Part shown: one piece after another, positions 1 through 7,442 of the stretch | Position numbering within the stretch: the stretch's first letter is position 1 | Layout of the letters: each line of letters starts with the position of its first letter | NCBI RefSeq assembly: GCF_934295145.1 | Contig: NZ_CAKRAS010000010.1 | Location: forward strand, 1 to 64,000 | Reading direction: 5' to 3' | DNA: 64,000 bases | From: an uncultured Eubacterium sp. | Lineage (GTDB): Bacteria; Bacillota; Clostridia; Lachnospirales; Lachnospiraceae | Notes under the pieces: model-generated | What the model saw: the letters and a program-made list of their open reading frames with translations, nothing else | What the model was told of the DNA's origin: nothing | Database searches by the model: none | Translations under genes and position numbers: made by a program

Positions 1-211
1 TTAATTTTTCTCTCTGGTGTGCTATCTGACGCCAATTTTGACCCCAAATTTCTGAAAAATGACGATTTTTGATGAACGGCTACAAATTTTCAAAATCCGT
101 GAAACCCTTGTAACTAGGGCGTTACGGGACTATATGAAACTAGACAAAACCAACGTCACAATAACAACACCCGAGTGCTAATTTCACAAATTATTCACAT
201 TTTTACTGCAT
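1..211. other. AT-rich intergenic stretch, no gene
   Basis: I see no open frame of useful length, ribosome site or RNA signature here. A GAGTGCTAA string near 173 resembles one arm of a CIRCE element, but the partner arm is absent. The window starts inside this gap, so whatever lies to the left is unseen. Confidence 0.5.
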
Positions 212-261
212 AAAAAAACGAGTAGCTGGTAAACTGGATTTACGCTTACTCGCTACTCGTT
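212..261 (-). terminator. Rho-independent terminator after the zinc-ribbon gene
   Basis: Inverted repeat AACGAGTAGC / GCTACTCGTT (217-226 and 252-261). Read on the minus strand, the stem is followed by a run of seven T. It lies about 55 nt past the stop of the gene ending at 318. Confidence 0.8.
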
Positions 262-317
262 CGTTGTCATTATATTTCCTGTTTTTCTAAAAGGCAAACA
301 GATTTTTGCATCACTTT

Positions 318-803
318 TTATTCTTCTGTCTTCTCTTCGTCTTCAAATGCTTCCTCTTCTACCGGAGCATCCTCTTCCTCTGATTCCGCAGTTTCCTTAT
401 CTGCTTCTTCCTCAGAGTCTACTACTTCGCCTTCATATACTTCCGGCTCCGGTTTCTCGCATTTTGCGCCACAGGAAGAACAGAAATTCGCATCATCAGC
501 AATAGCTGCACCACACTCCGGGCATCTTCTGATTCCACGAATACCATCTTTCGCTGCTTTCAGTTCACCGATTTCTTCAAACGCTGCTTTAATCTCGTCA
601 ATCTGTGTATATTCGGAATCCTCATCATCCTTATGTGCATGATAATATGCCTGACCCAGATCCTGATAAAGTTTACGGATTGCACCTTCACGTTCCTGGA
701 TATCTAATGCGATTCTCGCTGTATCTTTAATTTCCTTTGCTTTGCTTAATCCTGTCTTTCCTGCTGCTGAAATTGTGTTTCCTAACTTGTCAAAAAAAGC
801 CAT
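318..803 (-). CDS. Zinc-ribbon protein with acidic tail
   Basis: This 161-residue protein has three parts. A helical, Lys/Glu-rich N-terminal region of about 90 residues is followed by a zinc ribbon with two CxxC knuckles (CPECG and CSSCG), and then by a tail of about 50 residues that is almost all Glu/Asp. The N-terminal part could be a coiled coil. There is no signal peptide or membrane segment, so a cytoplasmic location is expected. Proteins of this architecture are common in Clostridia and have no assigned role. I chose the ATG at 803 because AAGGGG lies 8 nt upstream; a TTG two codons earlier is less well placed. It appears to be a single-gene unit with its own terminator. Confidence 0.75.
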   Translation of the reverse strand: MAFFDKLGNTISAAGKTGLSKAKEIKDTARIALDIQEREGAIRKLYQDLGQAYYHAHKDDEDSEYTQIDEIKAAFEEIGELKAAKDGIRGIRRCPECGAAIADDANFCSSCGAKCEKPEPEVYEGEVVDSEEEADKETAESEEEDAPVEEEAFEDEEKTEE

Positions 804-997
804 TTTCAAAACCCCTTTCTGTGTACGTTCATTGCGTTATTGCAGATTCAAACAGTATGAAAAATCTGTGAAATTCTGCATTAATTGTGATAACTTTTTC
901 TATATTATACCGCAATTTCGCCATGACACAAGGAATTTTCTATAAACTTTTTATTAATTACAATCCGATAGATTCTAAAAAACATTCCAATACTATT

Positions 998-2224
998 CTA
1001 TCGTTTTATCCTCTCAAAAAAAGCAATTACTTTTTCTGTGTATTCGCCCAGTTTTTCCATTTCTTCCATCGTGTTATAAAATGCCGGAGAAATACGAATC
1101 ACCGTATCTAATCCCATTTTATTTACGATTGGCTGCGCACACATGCTTCCGGTTCGCACCGCCACACCATATTTGTCGATCATACTTGCAAAATCGTAAG
1201 GATGCACGCCCTCAATCTGAATGGAAATACAGCCTGCCCGCTGTTTTGGATGCCCCAATATGTTCACCTGTGGAATAGTCTCTAAAACTTCTTCTGCTTT
1301 CTTTATCAGCTCTTCTTCATAGGAAGCCATTCGCCCAATTCCGATGTCCATCAGATAATCCAGCGCTGCGCCCCAGGTGATGATCCCACTGTAATTCGGT
1401 GTTCCTGCTTCCAGCCGCGCCGGAAGTTTGGCAAACGTTGTTTTTTCTTCTGTCACAATATCGATCATACCGCCACCGTAACGATACGGCTGCATTTCAT
1501 TCAGCCATTTTTCACGTACAAACAGACAGCCGACACCCGTCGGTCCCATCATTTTATGGGCGGAAAACCCAAGAAAATCGCATTGCAGTTCTGCCAGATC
1601 AAAGGTTCGGTGGCGCACCGCCTGTGCAGCATCAATATACACCGGAATCTCATATTCTTTTGCCCATGCGATCAGTGTTTCGATATCAACCACGGTTCCC
1701 GTTACATTTGATACAGCGGTGACAGCCAGTAATTTCACTTTATCTGACAGCATCTTGTGTGCCGCATCCATATCCAATTCACCATCCACGGTTGGAATCA
1801 TGTGAAACTCTGCTCCGCATTCCTGACAGACCTGCTGCCACACAACAAAGTTGGCATGATGCTCCAGTTCTGTAGAAAGCACCACATCGCCCGGCTGCAA
1901 TACATGACGCAGGAAGCTCTGCGCCACCAGATTTGCCGAGTCCGTCGCTCCGGACGTAAAGATGATCTCTCCCTGATCCTCTGCATGCAAAAAAGCTTTT
2001 AGCTTATCCCTCACTGCTTCCATATGCATGGTGGACTGTTCACTTAAATAATGGATCCCACGATGCACATTCGCATTATACTTTGTGTAATGCTCCACAA
2101 AACGATCCAGCACCTGCTGCGGAAGCTGTGTCGTCGCCGCATTGTCCAGATAGATCAGTTCTTTTCCATGTATTTTTTCTTTTAGAATCGGAAAATCTTC
2201 CCGTATTTCCTCCCATGTACGCAT
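998..2224 (-). CDS. sufS: SufS-type cysteine desulfurase
   Basis: A PLP enzyme of 408 residues, the usual length of group II cysteine desulfurases. It takes sulfur from cysteine as an enzyme-bound persulfide, giving alanine. The PLP lysine is K224 in SAHKMMGPTG and the catalytic cysteine is C362 in RTGSMCAQP. Most SufS proteins have RTGHHCAQP, so the two residues before the cysteine differ (SM for HH). The gene follows the LysR gene by 24 nt and has AAGGAGAG before its ATG, so the two are probably cotranscribed. No sufB, sufC, sufD or sufU is nearby; the only partner is the sufE-like gene at 7011, at the far end of the divergent operon. Cysteine desulfurase activity is near certain; a general role in Fe-S cluster assembly is not shown by the context. 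Confidence 0.9.
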   Translation of the reverse strand: MRTWEEIREDFPILKEKIHGKELIYLDNAATTQLPQQVLDRFVEHYTKYNANVHRGIHYLSEQSTMHMEAVRDKLKAFLHAEDQGEIIFTSGATDSANLVAQSFLRHVLQPGDVVLSTELEHHANFVVWQQVCQECGAEFHMIPTVDGELDMDAAHKMLSDKVKLLAVTAVSNVTGTVVDIETLIAWAKEYEIPVYIDAAQAVRHRTFDLAELQCDFLGFSAHKMMGPTGVGCLFVREKWLNEMQPYRYGGGMIDIVTEEKTTFAKLPARLEAGTPNYSGIITWGAALDYLMDIGIGRMASYEEELIKKAEEVLETIPQVNILGHPKQRAGCISIQIEGVHPYDFASMIDKYGVAVRTGSMCAQPIVNKMGLDTVIRISPAFYNTMEEMEKLGEYTEKVIAFFERIKR

Positions 2225-2248
2225 GTTTTCTCTCCTTCATAACATTTA

Positions 2249-3181
2249 TTAAAACCACATATCCGGATTGACATCCAGTCTGTCAATAAACTCCTTTAAC
2301 TCCGGTTTGTTATTCGCCTTTCGCCAGATCAATGCCACACCGCTTCTGGTATTTGCAATCGGTCGGAACTGTATTTCCCCAAAACTCGGATTTGCATATC
2401 CCCTGAAATTACGGTCGCACAAAAATATATCCTGCTCTGACATCAGGTTAAAAGGCAGTGATGTGGCATTATTCGTATATCGCACATAATCGGGTTCAAA
2501 TCCCGCCTGATGACACAGTTCGTCAATCATACCATTATAACTTGGCGTATAAAGTGGTGAAATAGAAACAAACTTGTATTTCGCTAAGTCTTTTATTTCT
2601 ATCAGTTCCTCCTTCGCCAACGGATTTTTAGATAGCATACCTACATTGTGAGGACAGACATTGATTACGCAATAATCCAGTTCCTCCGCCTGCAGCTGTT
2701 CCACATCGTACAATACCGTGTAGCCCAGATCCAGATGTCCGGTCAGTACTTCTGACCGGATTGCCTCTACGGGATTGCTGTGAATACTCAGATACACATC
2801 CGGTTTGTGCCGCATAAAATTCCGGATCTGCGGCAGGGCAAATTTCTCCGGATCATGAGAATCCAGCATACCGATGGACAGCATACTCTGATATCCACTC
2901 TGCAAAATCCGACATTCCTCCACAGAATGATCAAAATCTTCCAACACTTGCTTCCACTTCTTATACAGATGTTTTCCTGCGTCTGTCAGAATCAGCCGCT
3001 TGTGGCTGCGGATAAAAAGCGTAAGTCCCAACGTCTGCTCTATTGAGATAATTGTCTTGCTCAGCGTCGACTGTGTCGTATACAACTGCTTCGCCGCACT
3101 GGTAAAACTGCCTTTCTCCGCCACTTCGAGAAAATAATGGATCTGCAGCATATTAATTTTGGGATATTCTTTCGGCGCCAT
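2249..3181 (-). CDS. LysR-family transcriptional regulator
   Basis: This 310-residue protein has an N-terminal winged HTH (residues about 10-65, with FLEVAEKGSFTSAAKQL and TTQSTLSKTI) followed by a periplasmic-binding-protein-like effector domain. That is the standard LysR layout and length. GGGGGAG precedes the ATG. The gene is divergent from the operon starting at 3423 and directly upstream of sufS. Two identical ATTC-N7-GAAT boxes lie in the 241-bp intergenic region, so it very probably controls both transcription units. The effector is unknown; sulfur-responsive LysR proteins (CysB, CymR-independent regulators such as YtlI) are a natural comparison, but that is inference from the SufS/SufE neighbours. 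Confidence 0.9.
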   Translation of the reverse strand: MAPKEYPKINMLQIHYFLEVAEKGSFTSAAKQLYTTQSTLSKTIISIEQTLGLTLFIRSHKRLILTDAGKHLYKKWKQVLEDFDHSVEECRILQSGYQSMLSIGMLDSHDPEKFALPQIRNFMRHKPDVYLSIHSNPVEAIRSEVLTGHLDLGYTVLYDVEQLQAEELDYCVINVCPHNVGMLSKNPLAKEELIEIKDLAKYKFVSISPLYTPSYNGMIDELCHQAGFEPDYVRYTNNATSLPFNLMSEQDIFLCDRNFRGYANPSFGEIQFRPIANTRSGVALIWRKANNKPELKEFIDRLDVNPDMWF

Positions 3182-3258
3182 ATGTCTCCCCCTTTAACTG
3201 TGTATTCATAGTAAAATTGTATGTTTTATTCCAAACAAGGAAAAAAATGCCACATATG

Positions 3259-3332
3259 ATTCCATTTTCGAATATATGTTGTTTTTTGATACATTTTATC
3301 GTTCTTTCATCTTATCTATTCCATTTTCGAAT
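3259..3332. promoter_or_regulatory. Two identical LysR boxes in the divergent intergenic region
   Basis: ATTCCATTTTCGAAT occurs at 3259-3273 and again at 3318-3332, 59 bp apart start to start. Each has inverted arms ATTC/GAAT around seven bases and fits the T-N11-A pattern of LysR sites. They sit between the LysR gene (start 3181) and the operon starting at 3423. Confidence 0.7.
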
Positions 3333-3422
3333 GATATCAGCGGTTTTATTCGCTTTTCTTTCCTGCATTTTAAAATTAGTATCATTATAACATTAAAAAA
3401 CACAATGTAAAGGAGAAGAATC

Positions 3423-4958
3423 ATGATTGAAAAAATTACTGATGTGAAACTGAATGTCCGTCCGGTGTTTATCGGCCTTGTACACCAGTACTACTATGAA
3501 GGGCCATGCCGTTTCGGAAAAGGCGAAGAACTTGAGAAAGACTATGATGTATTTATGAACTCCGAGCTGTACCGCCAGTTCCAGAAAGATGTTGCAGAAA
3601 ACATGCCACTGGACGCAGTCAATATGATGGAGCCAATCTATGTAGAGCGTGATGACTGGTTTTTAACAGACGAAGACATGTTCCGCACAATGGCAAAAGA
3701 TATTGACCAGGTTGATTACTACCTGTTTTCCTTCGGTATCGGCCGTGGCGACATTTATCTGGAGTTTGCTCAGAGATATCGCAAACCGCAGGGCGTTATG
3801 CCAGCTCAGTGCTGTGAGGCAACTGTAAATACTTCCGCTGTCCGCGCAAGAGGTCTGGAAGCTTATGCATACCGCAGCTGGGAAGAATTAGGAAGACATA
3901 TGCGTGTATTAAGAGCGAGAAAAGCACTGGCAAGCACCCGTGTTATGGTTGTGACTCGTTTCAACTCCTCCCGCTCCTTCAGTTCTTCCGACAACCTGGT
4001 AGATCTGAATTACGTAACAGAAAAATTCGGTGTACAGTTCCGTTATCAGAACTTCCACGAACTGATGGATATGCTGACAGTCAGAGATCCGAAGACAAAC
4101 CCGACACTTCCGGGACGTGAAGCATGCAATCTGACAGAGGAAGATATGAAAGAAGTTGAGCGTCTGGCAGACGAGCTGATCGCCGGTGCCAAAGAGGTCC
4201 GCATGGAACGTGAGATGCTTGAAAAATCCTTAAAGGGATATGTATTAGTCCGGAAACTGCTTGATCGCAACGGATGTAACGCATACACCATGCCATGTCC
4301 GGACTGCTGTTCCACAAGAAGATTAAACCATGATCAGCTTACTTTCTGTCTGACACATTCTCTGAACAACGAGAATCAGGTTCCTTCCTCCTGTGAGATG
4401 GATATCAACTCCGTACTGGCTATGGCAATCATGGAAAACCTGTCTGACAAAGCAGTTTACATGGGTAACTCCAATCCGGTACTGTACCGCGACGGCAAAA
4501 TGGTTACTATGCAGGGATTCGGTCAGGATCAGCTGGCAGCTGCTACCGATGAGCGTGATGATCTGTATCTGGTATTCCACTCCACTCCAAACCGTAAACT
4601 GCACGGTTACAAAGAGGAGTCTAAAGCAGAGTACAGCCTTGCTCCATTTGCAAACGACCAGGGATTCGGTGCAACTATCCGTTATGACTTTACACAGGAT
4701 GCAGGTCAGGAAGTAACTCTGCTTCGTATCTCACCGGATGCGAAAAAGCTGTTTGCAGCAAAAGGAACCATCCTTGCAGGTTCCGGTGCAGAGCGCACAA
4801 ACTGTGACGAAGGATTTTTCATGAAAATTGCAAACCAGGAAGACTTCTTCTACAAACATATTAATTTTGGTAATCACCTGGTTGTTACATACGGCGATTA
4901 CATTAAGGAATTACAGCTTCTCGGTGAGAGCCTCGGACTGGAAGTTGTAACAGCCTAG
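3423..4958 (+). CDS. L-fucose/L-arabinose isomerase-like protein
   Basis: A 511-residue protein with the C-terminal signature of the FucI/AraA-like isomerase fold: a CEMDINSVLAMAIM segment resembling the metal-binding CEGD region, a later FHSTP segment, and GNHLVVTYGDY near residues 483-493, whose histidine matches the conserved C-terminal ligand. Family members convert aldoses to ketoses using a divalent metal, or are uncharacterised homologues. The N-terminal half is rich in aromatic and Cys residues and I cannot match it further. AAAGGAG lies 6 nt before the ATG. It is the first gene of the operon that runs on to the small protein at 5020, the MFS carrier and sufE. The link to cysteine desulfurase genes makes a plain sugar-catabolic role doubtful. 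Fold assignment is fairly confident; the substrate is not known. Confidence 0.7.
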   Translation: MIEKITDVKLNVRPVFIGLVHQYYYEGPCRFGKGEELEKDYDVFMNSELYRQFQKDVAENMPLDAVNMMEPIYVERDDWFLTDEDMFRTMAKDIDQVDYYLFSFGIGRGDIYLEFAQRYRKPQGVMPAQCCEATVNTSAVRARGLEAYAYRSWEELGRHMRVLRARKALASTRVMVVTRFNSSRSFSSSDNLVDLNYVTEKFGVQFRYQNFHELMDMLTVRDPKTNPTLPGREACNLTEEDMKEVERLADELIAGAKEVRMEREMLEKSLKGYVLVRKLLDRNGCNAYTMPCPDCCSTRRLNHDQLTFCLTHSLNNENQVPSSCEMDINSVLAMAIMENLSDKAVYMGNSNPVLYRDGKMVTMQGFGQDQLAAATDERDDLYLVFHSTPNRKLHGYKEESKAEYSLAPFANDQGFGATIRYDFTQDAGQEVTLLRISPDAKKLFAAKGTILAGSGAERTNCDEGFFMKIANQEDFFYKHINFGNHLVVTYGDYIKELQLLGESLGLEVVTA

Positions 4959-5002
4959 ATCAAGCCGAACGCACATGAGACTTGAATTTATGATTATCTG
5001 AC
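4959..5002 (-). repeat. Hairpin repeat C, copy 1 (reverse orientation)
   Basis: The reverse complement contains CAAGTCTCATGTGCGTTCGG followed by CTTG, closely matching the copy at 12625-12648. The stem arms CAAGTC and GGCTTG still pair through a G-T wobble. It sits directly after the stop codon of the isomerase-like gene, inside the 61-bp gap before the next gene. Confidence 0.6.
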
Positions 5003-5019
5003 AGAAAGAGGAACGAGCA

Positions 5020-5430
5020 ATGTCCATCATCAAGAAAAAAAGCGGACTTCTTATGTATCAGAAAAAGTCTGCTGAATATATGGAAAAATTAAAAACCACG
5101 CCTTATCCGGACTGGGAATCTCTGCATCAGGATCTGTACGGATTTATCCTGAGCAAATATATACTGCTTGGTGATGTCACTGATATTTATGATCTGACAG
5201 AACTTGCTGAATTAAGTGTCGCAAAAACTATTCAGATGCCAAAAGAAGACAGTAAACAGTTGGATGGCGCACATTCCTGTGAGGGAACCACCTCCGCCAT
5301 GAATAAGAAAGTACTGCTTCTCATGGCTCTGCAAAAGGGGCTGAATATAAAATTTTCAGCACAAAAGACTGCTGATCTGACAGATACCCGGCTCATTGCA
5401 CAGGAAGTCTGGAAATTACTTAACTTATAA
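5020..5430 (+). CDS. Small protein of unknown function, faintly carrier-protein-like
   Basis: This 136-residue protein begins 61 nt after the isomerase-like gene. GAAAGAGGAACG lies upstream of its ATG. I do not recognise a family with certainty. The last 55 residues (from about SAMNKKVLLLMALQKGLNI) have the hydrophobic spacing of helix 2-3 of acyl carrier proteins. However, the position of the phosphopantetheine serine would be Met or Asn, so it could not be a normal carrier protein. The N-terminal half contains helical, Tyr-rich segments. It has no signal peptide and one cysteine (in HSCEGTT). Its position between the isomerase-like gene and the transporter suggests it is a dedicated part of the LysR-controlled locus, for example an accessory or scaffold protein. 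That is inference. Confidence 0.65.
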   Translation: MSIIKKKSGLLMYQKKSAEYMEKLKTTPYPDWESLHQDLYGFILSKYILLGDVTDIYDLTELAELSVAKTIQMPKEDSKQLDGAHSCEGTTSAMNKKVLLLMALQKGLNIKFSAQKTADLTDTRLIAQEVWKLLNL

Positions 5431-5460
5431 AAACCAAATAAATACCAAAACCATTATATT

Positions 5461-5606
5461 GCAGAGATACACAGAAAAATATGTCATGCATTGCATGACG
5501 TGCATCTCGCAACAAGAATGCCGAGGGCATTCTTGAATTTCTTGAAACACAATGTGTCTCCACCAGAGGCAGATTGTGTTTCTTACGCTAAGGGAAAGCC
5601 TAGTGT
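5461..5606 (+). ncRNA. Multi-stem structured RNA segment before the MFS gene
   Basis: The 199-nt gap between the genes at 5020 and 5630 holds five consecutive potential stems. P1 pairs GAGAT (5464-5468) with ATCTC (5504-5508). P2 pairs ATGTCATGC (5481-5489) with GCATGACGT (5493-5501), with one wobble. P3 pairs CAAGAATGCC with GGCATTCTTG (5513-5535). P4 pairs GAAACACAAT with ATTGTGTTTC (5544-5582). P5 pairs ACGCTA-GG with CC-TAGTGT (5585-5606, one bulge). P2 nests inside P1. No long T run follows, so it is not a simple terminator. It may be a cis-regulatory RNA, an mRNA processing site or a mobile repeat. Confidence 0.5.
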
Positions 5607-5629
5607 TTTACTGGGAGAAAGGTCAAAAA

Positions 5630-6934
5630 ATGAAAAAAAGGAATAAAAACGAATTATTTAATTTCGGAAAAGGTTGGGGAACCATTATTTTCTGTCTGCT
5701 GATGTTCTGGTTTTACGCCGGAATGGTAAATGACAGTTCCAATGTTGTCGCTCCTGCAGTTGCAGAAAAACTTGGCATTCCTGCCGGTAATGTATTAAAT
5801 ATGGGTACTGTGGCTGCCATGGTCGGCGTCATCTTCTTCTTCGTCATGGGTGCGGTAAACCGTAAGATCGGACCGCGTGTGACAAGTTTTATCTGTCTGA
5901 TCCTTGGTGGTGTCGGATACTTCGGCATGGGACATGCCAACAGCCTGGCTCAGTATGCCATCGCATTATGTATCTGTACCATCGGATGTATGAGTGCCGG
6001 TTATATTTCCGGCGGTGCTTTTGTGGCACAGTGGTTTCCTAAGAAAAAAGGTATCGTTATGGGTTACACAACCATGGGCCACAACATGTCCACCGGTTTC
6101 TTTGTACCGCTGATCACTATGCTGGTTGCCAGAATGGGTGTTACAAATGCTGTTGTATTTCCGGTAATTTTAATTGTGATCCTCGCCTTTGTCGGACTTG
6201 TATTTATGAGAAATACTCCGCAGGAACGCGGCATTAACCCAGATAACGTATCTGATGAAGAATATCAGAAAGAATATTTTAACGAAGAAATTGATGAAGA
6301 TGGCGGCTGGACAATAAAGAAATTATTCTCCAAGAAAACATTCTGGCTGGTTGCAGTTGCTTCCGGAGGATTCCAGTTTGTATCTACCATCATTATTACA
6401 CAGCTTGTTGTTCGTAACCAGGAAGTAGGATTTACACAGGCTCAGGCACTTACCATTATGACAATCCTTGCCTTCGCCGGTATCGTCGGTTCCTGGATCA
6501 TCGGTGCTATGGATCAGAAACTCGGCACAAAGAAAACCATGATTTTCTTTGGTATCTGGTATGCAGTTGCCCTGCTTCTGGAAGTTACCGAAAAACGTCC
6601 GCTGGTCATCGTTTTCCTGATCATGTTCGCACTGGCTCTGGGCGGTTCCGCAAACTTTACAACTTCCCTGCCTGCAGCTGTATTCGGACGTCATGGATTT
6701 AAAAAGGTAAACTCCGTACTTTTCCCGATTCAGGCACTGGTATCTTCTTTCGGATTCTGTGTCAATGGAAATGTATTAAACGCAACCGGAAATCTGCGTA
6801 TGTCTTATGTCATTGCAGCCATTGCTTCTATCGTTGTCGTTATCATTGTACTTTTCATCAATGAGCATCAGTACAATCGTGATTTTATGACCGAAAGCGA
6901 AGCGGAAGCATTTACAAAAGAATTGCAGAAATAA
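5630..6934 (+). CDS. MFS transporter, oxalate/formate-antiporter-like
   Basis: A 434-residue, 12-segment major facilitator protein. The glycine-rich N-terminal half, the long central cytoplasmic loop (about residues 195-225, acidic EEYQKEYFNEEIDEDGG) and the overall look are those of the OFA/anion-exchanger-like MFS group. Its length is normal. I placed the start at the ATG at 5630, where GGGAGAAAGG sits just upstream. The frame is open further upstream, but that stretch falls in the structured RNA segment. It is the third gene of the LysR-controlled operon and is followed 76 nt later by sufE. The cargo is unknown. Given SufS and SufE, an organosulfur compound is a reasonable guess; a carboxylate is the family default. 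Confidence 0.85.
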   Translation: MKKRNKNELFNFGKGWGTIIFCLLMFWFYAGMVNDSSNVVAPAVAEKLGIPAGNVLNMGTVAAMVGVIFFFVMGAVNRKIGPRVTSFICLILGGVGYFGMGHANSLAQYAIALCICTIGCMSAGYISGGAFVAQWFPKKKGIVMGYTTMGHNMSTGFFVPLITMLVARMGVTNAVVFPVILIVILAFVGLVFMRNTPQERGINPDNVSDEEYQKEYFNEEIDEDGGWTIKKLFSKKTFWLVAVASGGFQFVSTIIITQLVVRNQEVGFTQAQALTIMTILAFAGIVGSWIIGAMDQKLGTKKTMIFFGIWYAVALLLEVTEKRPLVIVFLIMFALALGGSANFTTSLPAAVFGRHGFKKVNSVLFPIQALVSSFGFCVNGNVLNATGNLRMSYVIAAIASIVVVIIVLFINEHQYNRDFMTESEAEAFTKELQK

Positions 6935-7010
6935 ATATCAACACATAGGATAGGTAATAAACAGCCAGTACCGACTTATATAGCCGGCATTGGCAGAAAG
7001 AGAGTACAAC

Positions 7011-7442
7011 ATGACAGAACAACGACTTTCCGTCGCAGAAGAACAGGCAGAATTTATTAATGATTTTAACGAAATTGATGACTGGATGATGCAGTACAGC
7101 TGTCTGTTGGAATTAACCGCAGACATGGAACCGGTGTCAGATGAGGAAAAAAATGAGCAAAATAAAATCTCCGGCTGTCAGGCCGATCTGTGGATCATCC
7201 TTTCCTTTGAAAACGGAATTGTTCACATCCGTGCCGACAGTGATTCTCTGATCGTGAAAGGCATTGTCGCTGTCATCGTTGCCCTTTTTGACAAACGTAC
7301 CCCGCAGGAAATCTGCGGGGCACATATTGATTTTCTTGAAAAAACTCCGTTAAAAGAACAGATCTCCACGGATCGTTTTCACGGAATGCAGACTGTGATC
7401 CGTAAAATCCAGGATTACAGTACTTCTCTGACGCAAATATAA
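7011..7442 (+). CDS. sufE: SufE-like sulfur acceptor
   Basis: A protein of 143 residues, close to the usual SufE length. SufE takes the persulfide sulfur from SufS and passes it on. The acceptor cysteine is C56 in SGCQADLWI, matching the SGCQSQVW-type motif around E. coli Cys51. FDKRTPQEI matches the conserved C-terminal region. The ATG at 7011 is preceded by AGAAAGAGAG; a TTG seven codons upstream would put that ribosome site inside the gene. It closes the operon, and its last 28 bp overlap the 3' end of the convergent exchanger gene. A near-perfect inverted repeat, CCCCGCAG/CTGCGGGG, lies inside the gene (7300-7320). Clostridia usually use SufU rather than SufE, so a SufE here points to a dedicated pathway. 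Confidence 0.85.
   Translation: MTEQRLSVAEEQAEFINDFNEIDDWMMQYSCLLELTADMEPVSDEEKNEQNKISGCQADLWIILSFENGIVHIRADSDSLIVKGIVAVIVALFDKRTPQEICGAHIDFLEKTPLKEQISTDRFHGMQTVIRKIQDYSTSLTQI

Noticed and set aside
1..80. Possible end of an insertion sequence at the window edge
   Set aside because: The GACCCC/GGCGTCA-like text recalls IS21-type ends, but no transposase frame or paired end is in view, so it cannot be supported.
165..185. GAGTGCTAA as a CIRCE heat-shock element
   Set aside because: The matching TTAGCACTC arm 9 bp away is absent, and no chaperone gene is near.
887..1111. Plus-strand frames between the zinc-ribbon and sufS genes
   Set aside because: AT-rich, Phe/Tyr/Asn-heavy translations typical of non-coding DNA; no ribosome site.
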